From the NCBI RefSeq assembly GCF_001434395.1, contig NZ_AZFS01000061.1:124470-162792 (forward strand): DNA of 38,323 nucleotides, read 5' to 3'. The notes beneath the pieces are model-generated. The model worked only from the letters and a program-made list of their open reading frames with translations. It was not told the origin of the DNA and ran no database searches. Below, in pieces: positions 32,776 through 38,323 of this stretch (the first letter of the stretch is position 1; each line of letters starts with the position of its first letter). Origin of the DNA: Levilactobacillus hammesii DSM 16381. Lineage in GTDB: Bacteria > Bacillota > Bacilli > Lactobacillales > Lactobacillaceae. Position numbers and translations under genes: made by a program.

Positions 32776-32834
32776 TACTTTGTGAAATTGGTACTAAGGA
32801 TTTTCAAAACTTCTGAAAGAGGGAAAATTGAATT

Positions 32835-34007
32835 ATGGCTGAACGTAGTTATGACTTTCTTATGCCCAGTGTCAACTTTTTTGGCCCTGGCGTAATTAGC
32901 AAGATTGGTGAACGTGCAAAGATGTTGGGGATGAAGAAGCCCGTCATCGTGACTGGTAAGATTCTCGAAAGCATGGAAAATGGTGCCGTTCAACAAACCA
33001 TTGCTTCTCTTGAAGCTGCAGGGGTAGACTACGTGGTTTACGACAACGTTGAACCTAACCCTAAGATCCGGAATATCAAAGAAGTTAAGAAATTATACGA
33101 AGACTCAAACGCTGACTCCATCATCACCATTGGTGGGGGCTCTGCCCATGATACTGGTAAGGGTGCCGGTGACATCTTGACTAACGGTGATGACATCACG
33201 AAGTTAGCCGGGATCGAAACGCTCGACCATGCTTTACCACCACTGATTGCCGTTAACACGACTGCCGGGACTGGTTCCGAATTAACCCGTCACGCCGTAA
33301 TTACGAACGAAGAAACGCACTTGAAGTTCGTCGTTGTTTCATGGCGGAACATCCCATTGGTTTCCTTCAACGACCCAACTCTGATGCTCGACATTCCTAA
33401 GAACCTGACTGCCGCAACTGGGATGGACGCTTTCGTCCAAGCCATCGAACCATACGTGTCCGTTGACCACAACCCAATCACCGACTCACAATGTATCGAA
33501 GCCATCAAGTTAATCGAAGGCTCCTTACGTGAAGCCGTTGCCAACGGTCACAACCTCGATGCTCGGACCAAGATGGTCGAAGCTGAAATGTTAGCCGGGA
33601 TGGCCTTCAACAACGCCAACTTAGGTTACGTTCACGCCATGGCTCACCAACTCGGTGGCCAATACGACGCCCCTCATGGTGTCTGCTGTGCATTGCTGTT
33701 GCCTTACGTTGAACAATACAACATCATCGCCTGCCCAGAACGTTTCGCCCAATTAGCCGAAATCATGGGTGAAGACACGACTGGTTTGTCCACGCGTGAT
33801 GCCGCTGAATTGTCCATCAAGGCCATGAAGCAAATGTCACAAGATGTTGGTATCCCAGCTTCCATCAAGGAAATCGGTGCTAAGCCAGAAGACTTCGAAC
33901 TGATGGCCGAAAACGCCTTGAAGGATGGGAACGCCTTCTCTAACCCTCGTAAGGGAACTAAGGAAGACATCATCAAGATCTTCCAAGCTGCCTACGACGC
34001 TAAATAA
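32835..34007 (+). CDS. dhaT: Iron-dependent alcohol dehydrogenase, 1,3-propanediol dehydrogenase type
   Basis: A 390-residue group III (iron-containing) alcohol dehydrogenase. The start ERSYDFLMPSVNFFGPGVI and the whole pattern match the 1,3-propanediol oxidoreductase of heterofermentative lactobacilli, which reduces 3-hydroxypropionaldehyde made from glycerol and so reoxidises NADH. The nucleotide motif GGGSAHDTGKG (100-110) and the iron ligands D198 (GMDAF), H267 and H271 (YVHAMAHQ) and H281 (APHGV) are all present. Codon use is strongly biased towards a small set (AAG, GAC, ATC), as in highly expressed genes. GAGGG lies 12 bases before the ATG. The glycerol dehydratase genes are not in this window, so other aldehydes remain possible. 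Confidence 0.88.
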   Translation: MAERSYDFLMPSVNFFGPGVISKIGERAKMLGMKKPVIVTGKILESMENGAVQQTIASLEAAGVDYVVYDNVEPNPKIRNIKEVKKLYEDSNADSIITIGGGSAHDTGKGAGDILTNGDDITKLAGIETLDHALPPLIAVNTTAGTGSELTRHAVITNEETHLKFVVVSWRNIPLVSFNDPTLMLDIPKNLTAATGMDAFVQAIEPYVSVDHNPITDSQCIEAIKLIEGSLREAVANGHNLDARTKMVEAEMLAGMAFNNANLGYVHAMAHQLGGQYDAPHGVCCALLLPYVEQYNIIACPERFAQLAEIMGEDTTGLSTRDAAELSIKAMKQMSQDVGIPASIKEIGAKPEDFELMAENALKDGNAFSNPRKGTKEDIIKIFQAAYDAK

Positions 34008-34082
34008 ACACTGATCAGTTGCTGCGCCGAAGCCGCCACTTCAGCGGGTAACTGCTTAAAATATTTCAGTTAACGTGTCATT

Positions 34083-34110
34083 AAAGCCACCTTGTGAGGT
34101 GGCTTTTTTT
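34083..34110 (+). terminator. Terminator of the propanediol dehydrogenase gene
   Basis: AAAGCCACCT-TGTG-AGGTGGCTTT, then a long T-run. Confidence 0.92.
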
Positions 34111-34150
34111 GTTCCATAATGGAAGCGTTATTTCATAAAAGAGGAGCACA

Positions 34151-34813
34151 ATGATAATGATAAAATTTTTAACCTTCGATTGTTATGGCACCCTGCTCAA
34201 CGAGGATGGGACTTACGACGCGGTGGCCCAAGCGGCCAGTCAAATTGGCGTCGACCCAGAGCTAGCGCGCCAACGCTTCAGGACCTATCAGGCCGATCGC
34301 AACCATATGCATCCCTACCTGGACTACGATCTGCTTACCCGCAACAACCTGATTCACTTGGACTATCAGTTTGGCCTGCGCCATCAATTCGAGCGGTACT
34401 TCCCAGAAGTGCTGATCGCGCACCGCAGTCTCAAGCCCTTCCCCGAGGTGATTGCCACCCTGAAGACGCTGCAACAACGCGGCTACCACCTGATCATGAT
34501 GTCCAATTCCAGTTGGGACATCATCCCCGCCAACGCCGCGGCTTTAGAGGTACCCTTTGATATCTGGACGGCCGAGGACGTGCATGCCTACAAGCCGGAC
34601 CACGCCTTCTTCAAGGCTGTCGAAGAACACTACGGCCTGACACCTGAGAATCACTGGCACATTGCGGAGGGGTACCCGAGCGATATCGTGCCGGCCAACG
34701 ATCTCGGCTGGCCATCCATCTGGATCAACCGCATCAGCGCCGCACCCACGGCCGCTGCCCGGCCAACCCACGAAGCCACGACGCTGGACCAAGTCTTACA
34801 GTGGTTAAAATAG
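34151..34813 (+). CDS. HAD-superfamily hydrolase (haloacid dehalogenase-like)
   Basis: A 220-residue HAD hydrolase. Motif I is TFDCYGTLL with the nucleophile D10, as in L-2-haloacid dehalogenases and related phosphatases; motif II is MMSNSSWD, motif III the Lys in YKPDHAFF, and motif IV SDIVPANDLGW with the acidic residues. An all-helical cap sits between motifs I and II. Most such lactobacillus proteins are phosphatases of unknown substrate. Start taken at 34151 (GGAG 4 bases upstream); the ATG two codons later (34157) has a better 10-base distance and is equally possible. Single gene between two terminators. Confidence 0.9.
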   Translation: MIMIKFLTFDCYGTLLNEDGTYDAVAQAASQIGVDPELARQRFRTYQADRNHMHPYLDYDLLTRNNLIHLDYQFGLRHQFERYFPEVLIAHRSLKPFPEVIATLKTLQQRGYHLIMMSNSSWDIIPANAAALEVPFDIWTAEDVHAYKPDHAFFKAVEEHYGLTPENHWHIAEGYPSDIVPANDLGWPSIWINRISAAPTAAARPTHEATTLDQVLQWLK

Positions 34814-34905
34814 GCCCATTCGCCACTCTTCCGAATCATCTGAAGGGGTCGCGTACTTCTGAAAATAACGAAAATTGCCACCTAATTTAACTCTATTTCG
34901 ATTAG

Positions 34906-34933
34906 AAAAGGCCCGCATAATCGGGCCTTTTTT
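34906..34933 (+). terminator. Terminator after the HAD gene
   Basis: AAAAGGCCCG-CATAAT-CGGGCCTTTT, then T. The plus and minus sides both have runs, so it can act in both directions. Confidence 0.85.
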
Positions 34934-35010
34934 GCGTACTATAACTTTTCAGAGGGCTACCATTTGTACCTAGCCCGATTGACGCGCACCTTTTCCCCGC
35001 TCAGCTGTCC

Positions 35011-35637
35011 TTAAGCCGGGGCGACCCGATACCGCAGTACCGTCTTCGCCTTCTCCGGTGCCGTGCGCCGGGCATCGGTCAGGTAGATCTCGCGGTGCCA
35101 GTAGTCACCCATGGTGGGAATAACCTTCAGGTGTTCTGCCGCCAAGACCGTTTGCAGTTGGGCAAAGGTGGCCGGCTCGTCATCAAAAGGCCCGTGATGC
35201 ATAGTCTGGAGAACTTGGCCCTCTTCAAAGGTTTCCCATTTGAGCGCCGCAAACCAGGGATTCTGTTTTTTCGCCATGACCCGCGCCAGACTTTCTTGAA
35301 AGTCCTGTTCCGTCAAGCGATCGGGCTGACGCATCATGATCTTGTAACGCAACGCTGACTTGTTTAAGTCCGCGCCCTTAGAACCATCATCGGTGGTCCA
35401 AACGCCTTCCAGTGGGTACACCGTGTATTCGTAGGGGGTGCCCAGTTCGCCCCGCTTCAATGCCATCCGTAGATCATAGGCCACGGGGTACAACGCCCCC
35501 ACCTGTTCGCTAAACTGAGACTGGTTGGGATCACCCGTGCCCGCCAGTGTGATAAAGTTCAGTGCCGGCAACGTTAGCCGCGTCGGTTGCTTGGGTAAAT
35601 ACCAAGCCTTCTCTGCTTTTCGCCATTCATGTTTCAC
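35011..35637 (-). CDS. GyrI-like small-molecule-binding protein, member A
   Basis: A 208-residue protein of the GyrI-like (SHOCT/effector-binding) superfamily. Features are ALNFITLAGTGDPN near the N-terminus, PVAYDLRMALKRG and YTVYPLEGVWTTDD in the first half, and LQTMHHGPFDDEPATFAQLQ with REIYLTDARRTAPEKAKTVLRY at the end, the usual layout of the stand-alone GyrI-like proteins next to regulators. They bind or hydrolyse small hydrophobic molecules; the exact role here is unknown. The GTG at 35637 is chosen because GGAGG lies 9 bases upstream; a TTG at 35646 touches that site. The start codon lies inside a perfect parS sequence. Another effector-binding-domain gene follows at 35701. Confidence 0.82.
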   Translation of the reverse strand: MKHEWRKAEKAWYLPKQPTRLTLPALNFITLAGTGDPNQSQFSEQVGALYPVAYDLRMALKRGELGTPYEYTVYPLEGVWTTDDGSKGADLNKSALRYKIMMRQPDRLTEQDFQESLARVMAKKQNPWFAALKWETFEEGQVLQTMHHGPFDDEPATFAQLQTVLAAEHLKVIPTMGDYWHREIYLTDARRTAPEKAKTVLRYRVAPA

Positions 35638-35645
35638 GTGAAACA
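35630..35645. other. Perfect parS site (ParB/Spo0J binding)
   Basis: TGTTTCACGTGAAACA is a perfect 16 bp palindrome and matches the established parS consensus of low-GC Gram-positive bacteria. It includes the start codon of the gene at 35011-35637. Together with 29445-29460 it suggests an origin-proximal location. Confidence 0.9.
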
Positions 35646-35700
35646 ACCTCCTGATTTACACAAAAAGAGCGGGATCACAGTCGTCTCGCTCAATGTTTAC

Positions 35701-36171
35701 TTATTTTTCAACCAATGGAACCAGCATCTTGCCGTGAACCCCATTGCCGTCGGTCCCCGTCAAACATGACGTGTTGGGTCCACCCACGTAGGCGTAATCG
35801 GCCAGTTGGGGGAGTATCTCACCGAAAGCGGCTCCTTCCAACGTGTTGTAGAGCCCCATCTGGTCAGGCGCCGCGGCGGTAATCACCAGGTACTTACCGG
35901 CCGGAAAGGCAATCAACCGTTGATCGGCACCAGCCGCCGTGTCAGCCGCAACCTCGCGACCGGCATAGTAGTGGAATTCACCATTGATGGCTTCATTAAC
36001 GGCAAAAGGATAGTCGTTGAGCCCCGCCAGATGGTCGAGAGCATGTGCACTATTGACCTTTTGCCAGAAGGCCGTCTTCTGTTGGCCCATTTCAGGGAAT
36101 CCGCCAGTCAGAACCGTTCCAATGCCTAAAACCGTAAACGCTGCTTTCGTTTCAATCGTGTAATCTGCCAT
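35701..36171 (-). CDS. GyrI-like / AraC effector-binding domain protein, member B
   Basis: A 156-residue stand-alone effector-binding domain. ETKAAFTVLGIGTVLTG, FAVNEAINGEFHYYAGREV, FPAGKYLVITAAAPDQM and a closing KMLVPLVEK strand are the core blocks of the bacterial transcription-activator effector-binding (GyrI-like) fold, and no DNA-binding part is present. Start ATG with AGGAGG 10 bases upstream. It is divergent from the YafY-type regulator at 36254, 82 bp away, a common arrangement in which the regulator controls this gene. Member A lies 63 bp downstream on the same strand, so the two may be co-transcribed. Confidence 0.85.
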   Translation of the reverse strand: MADYTIETKAAFTVLGIGTVLTGGFPEMGQQKTAFWQKVNSAHALDHLAGLNDYPFAVNEAINGEFHYYAGREVAADTAAGADQRLIAFPAGKYLVITAAAPDQMGLYNTLEGAAFGEILPQLADYAYVGGPNTSCLTGTDGNGVHGKMLVPLVEK

Positions 36172-36253
36172 GTTGTTGTGGCCTCCTTAAGATGATAAAC
36201 TCAGTATACGGTCTAATAGTTTCAAAAACTGACACTGTTAGGAGAAGGATTTT

Positions 36254-37216
36254 ATGAACAGAACCGATCGAATCAATACCATGATGCGCTACATCAACAA
36301 TCGCCAGTACTTCACGATTCGCGAGCTGACGACCCAGTTTCACATCTCCAGAAGCACGGCCATCCGCGACCTCAATACGATTCAAGAACTGGGCATGCCC
36401 CTCACGGCCAGCGTCGGTCGTGACGGCGGGTACGCGGTCTTACAGAATCAGCTCCTGCCCGCGGTTCAATTCAACAGCGAGGAACTCAAGGCCCTCTTCG
36501 TCAGCTTCTTAGCCACACTGAATACGCAGCTGCCCTACTTGCAAAATCGCAACACGCTGACCGAAAAATTAGTCGCGATTGCCTCACAAACCCAGCAGGA
36601 TGACCTCCTCACGCTACAGGAACTGTTGGTCTTTGACCACACCAATCCCCGTAACCCCAAGTTAACGGAACTGACCGATTACGCGCCGCCGTTTCTAAAA
36701 CCCTTACTCAACGCCTGCCTGACCTCCCGCCAACTCATTTTGACCACGGCCAAGCAGAATCAGACCGTGTGGGTGCGCCACGTCTTCAGTCGGCAAAACC
36801 AATGGTACGTGGACGCCTGGGATTTACAGCGACAACGTTTTACCCAGATTGCCGTCGCGCAGCTCACCCAGATCACGCCCGTCGCTAAGGAACAGGTCCT
36901 TCAACCGGCAGAGATTGAAGCCGCCATCAAACGCGCACAGCCCCAGCCCAACGTCAGCCTGACGCTCGATGCTAGCGCGATTAAGCAATTCCACCAACAT
37001 CCTCACCCCACGGCGGCCCTCCAGTATCAGGATGCCTTTCAGCAAACTGCCGTACTAGACTGTTACCTCGATCCCACCGTGACCCAACAGCTGATTGATT
37101 TCAGCCGGTGGACCCTATACTTAGGCGCCGGTGCTCGGATAACCCGAGCGCCAGCGCCCCTCATTACTTATTTAAAAGAAAGTATCCACCGCTTACTCGC
37201 ACAATTACCGCAGTAA
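36254..37216 (+). CDS. YafY-type HTH/WYL-domain transcriptional regulator
   Basis: A 320-residue regulator. The N-terminal HTH_11 domain RINTMMRYINNRQYFTIRELTTQFHISRSTAIRDLNTIQELG (about 6-50, DeoR-like) is followed by the linker PLTASVGRDGGYAV and a middle domain. The WYL-type region around 180-215 holds QNQWYVDAWDLQRQRF, in which WYV replaces WYL, and a C-terminal extension follows. WYL domains bind ligands such as nucleotides. It is divergent from the effector-binding gene at 35701-36171, its likely target. ATG with AGGAG 12 bases upstream. Its last 12 bp overlap the converging SDR gene. Confidence 0.9.
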   Translation: MNRTDRINTMMRYINNRQYFTIRELTTQFHISRSTAIRDLNTIQELGMPLTASVGRDGGYAVLQNQLLPAVQFNSEELKALFVSFLATLNTQLPYLQNRNTLTEKLVAIASQTQQDDLLTLQELLVFDHTNPRNPKLTELTDYAPPFLKPLLNACLTSRQLILTTAKQNQTVWVRHVFSRQNQWYVDAWDLQRQRFTQIAVAQLTQITPVAKEQVLQPAEIEAAIKRAQPQPNVSLTLDASAIKQFHQHPHPTAALQYQDAFQQTAVLDCYLDPTVTQQLIDFSRWTLYLGAGARITRAPAPLITYLKESIHRLLAQLPQ

Positions 37217-37978
37217 GTAGCCGCCGTCAACGGGCAACATCACACCAGTCACGTAGTCGGAAGCGTGACTAGCCAGAAAGATCATGGGCCCCATCAAATC
37301 GGTAGGAACACCCCATTTGCCACTAGGAATGTGCGCCGCAATTTCTGGTCCCCGGACGGGATCTTCCTGCAACGCCTTAGTCATATCGGTACTAATATAA
37401 CCAGGTGCCAACCCATTGACCTGCACGTTATCCTTGGCCAGGGCATCGGCGTAAGCCCGCGTCAATCCTAAGACAGCGTGCTTGCTAGCGGTGTAAGGGA
37501 AGATGTACTTACCGGCCCGGTATGACAACATGGACCCGATATTAATAATCTTGCCGTGCTTTTGCTTCGTCAGCACCTTAGCTGCGGCGTGTGCCAAGTA
37601 ATAGGTGGCATTCAGGTTGATATCAATCACCTTTTGCCAATCCTCGTCCTTGTAATCGAGAACGTCATTTCTGATGATGACCCCGGCATTGTTGACCAGG
37701 ATATCAAAGTGGTCGAACGCCTTCAGCGTGGCGTCAATAATCTTATCGGCAGCGCCCGGTGCCGTGACGTCTTGCTGGAAGAAACTCACATGCTGGCCAT
37801 TCTTTTCAACGACCTGGCGAATCTCTTCCCAACCATTTTGTGTCCGACTGACGACCATGACGTCGGCGCCATAGAGGGACAAGGCGGTCGTATAGAACTT
37901 ACCTAAGCCCCGGGCACCCCCAGTTACAATGGCCACTTGGCCCTTAAGCGAAAAACTTTCACGATTAAAATCTGACAT
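37205..37978 (-). CDS. SDR-family dehydrogenase (gluconate 5-/2-deoxygluconate 3-dehydrogenase-like)
   Basis: A 257-residue classical short-chain dehydrogenase. It has the cofactor motif TGGARGLG (19-26), the NNAG motif in DILVNNAGVI, the catalytic Ser in NIGSMLSY, and Tyr/Lys in PYTASKHAV (YxxxK). APGYISTDM and a closing VDGGYLLR complete the family pattern. The SYRAGKYIFPYTASK region resembles KduD and gluconate 5-dehydrogenase, which act in hexuronate or gluconate catabolism, but no other gene of those pathways is present, so the substrate is open. ATG with AGGAG 8 bases upstream. A partial cre site upstream suggests catabolite control. It ends 12 bp inside the converging YafY gene. Confidence 0.88.
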   Translation of the reverse strand: MSDFNRESFSLKGQVAIVTGGARGLGKFYTTALSLYGADVMVVSRTQNGWEEIRQVVEKNGQHVSFFQQDVTAPGAADKIIDATLKAFDHFDILVNNAGVIIRNDVLDYKDEDWQKVIDINLNATYYLAHAAAKVLTKQKHGKIINIGSMLSYRAGKYIFPYTASKHAVLGLTRAYADALAKDNVQVNGLAPGYISTDMTKALQEDPVRGPEIAAHIPSGKWGVPTDLMGPMIFLASHASDYVTGVMLPVDGGYLLR

Positions 37979-37993
37979 CTATTCCACTCCTTA

Positions 37994-38008
37994 GTAATGC
38001 GCTTTCAT
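37994..38008 (-). promoter_or_regulatory. Partial cre site upstream of the SDR gene
   Basis: ATGAAAGCGCATTAC on the minus strand keeps the cre core and matches WTGNAANCGNWNNCW at 13 of 15 positions; the last two differ. It lies about 16 bp before the start codon, a roadblock-type position. Confidence 0.4.
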
Positions 38009-38138
38009 TTCAATTCTAGCACCGTTTTCAAAAAACGAGAAAGAATTGATTAAACCCCTTATAAAGTGGCGATTCGGCCACACCCGTTCCCGCCAAAACG
38101 CCCCTGTCTGTCCCGTGAGGATTTCCGGGATATCACGC

Positions 38139-38184
38139 AAAAATCAGTTTTTTCAGGCGTATACTTCTGAAAAAGCTGATTTTT
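38139..38184. repeat. AT-rich hairpin next to the second 111 bp element
   Basis: AAAAATCAG and TTTTTCAG pair with CTGAAAAA and CTGATTTTT across a short loop. At the matching position beside copy 1 (about 28014-28026) the sequence is shorter and lacks the second arm, so one copy has lost or gained the hairpin. Both copies share CCGGGAyATCAC just before it. Confidence 0.6.
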
Positions 38185-38210
38185 AGTGTTGACCATTATG
38201 GTGTTGAAAC

Positions 38211-38321
38211 GTAGGACAGAAGGCAGATCCCTGCGCTTAACCCCATTAAGGTAACAATCCAAACCCGGGATTCTTACCTTAATGACGTTAATGCTCAGGA
38301 TCTAAGCGCCCTCTGTCCCAC
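38211..38321 (-). repeat. 111 bp hairpin element, copy 2
   Basis: Same length and folding as 28044-28154. The left arm differs at two positions (GTAGGACAGAAGGC) while the right arm is unchanged. On the minus strand both changes give G-U pairs and keep the stem; on the plus strand they would be A-C mismatches. It lies upstream of the SDR gene, about 230 bp away, at the window edge; 38009-38138 shows no gene. Confidence 0.82.
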
Positions 38322-38323
38322 TC

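Noticed and set aside
1-38323. Insertion sequences, prophage, tRNA or rRNA genes
   Set aside because: No transposase, integrase, phage structural gene, or tRNA/rRNA sequence was recognised on either strand.

Overview
The window looks like the chromosome of a lactobacillus, most likely an obligate heterofermenter of the Levilactobacillus/Lentilactobacillus type. The grounds are strong AGGAGG-type ribosome binding sites, sigma-A promoters, CcpA (cre) sites, a T-box, a lactobacillus-like 1,3-propanediol dehydrogenase, a XylR-controlled xyloside operon and a type II-A CRISPR system. The genus is an inference. Two ParB-binding (parS) sites at 29445-29460 and 35630-35645 suggest that this stretch lies in the origin-proximal part of the chromosome.

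Layout. 1-4630: a D-2-hydroxyacid dehydrogenase and an AEC-family permease in one minus-strand operon, flanked by two copies of a structured repeat, then a GNAT acetyltransferase and a standalone EAL-domain protein. 4649-14066: a complete type II-A CRISPR-Cas locus. It has 48 repeats and 47 spacers, then csn2, cas2, cas1, a tracrRNA on the opposite strand, and cas9. All cas genes and the crRNA sense strand run leftward; the tracrRNA runs rightward between cas1 and cas9. This block is visibly more AT-rich than its neighbours, which suggests horizontal acquisition. 14271-16349: a T-box-controlled oligopeptide-binding lipoprotein with no permease genes beside it. 16451-17229: a DinJ/YafQ-type toxin-antitoxin pair lying between two near-identical terminator hairpins. 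17239-19911: an operon of five tandem paralogous secreted proteins of about 165 residues that I do not recognise. 20004-25161: a xylo-oligosaccharide module (ROK repressor, GH43 beta-xylosidase, GPH symporter) with a perfect cre site inside the promoter and two XylR-like operators.

25348-27054: a purine-type pair, phosphoribosyltransferase plus NCS2 permease. 27266-30095: a MerR regulator, an Old Yellow Enzyme, and two winged-helix regulators, one of them a small gene overlapping the start of the oxidoreductase. 30263-34813: an S66 peptidase, a CDF metal exporter, a 1,3-propanediol dehydrogenase with a cre over its -35 box, and a HAD hydrolase. 35011-37978: two GyrI-like small-molecule-binding proteins, a YafY/WYL regulator and an SDR dehydrogenase.

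The most unusual material is non-coding. A roughly 450 bp multi-stem element occurs three times (1-378, 2708-2888, 21409-21860); its stems are kept by compensatory base changes although the sequences differ, as expected for a structured RNA or a mobile hairpin element. A second, unrelated 111 bp hairpin element occurs twice (28044-28154, 38211-38321), and its arm changes keep pairing only if the minus strand is the RNA. The five-gene secreted family and the antisense tracrRNA arrangement are the other main points of interest.
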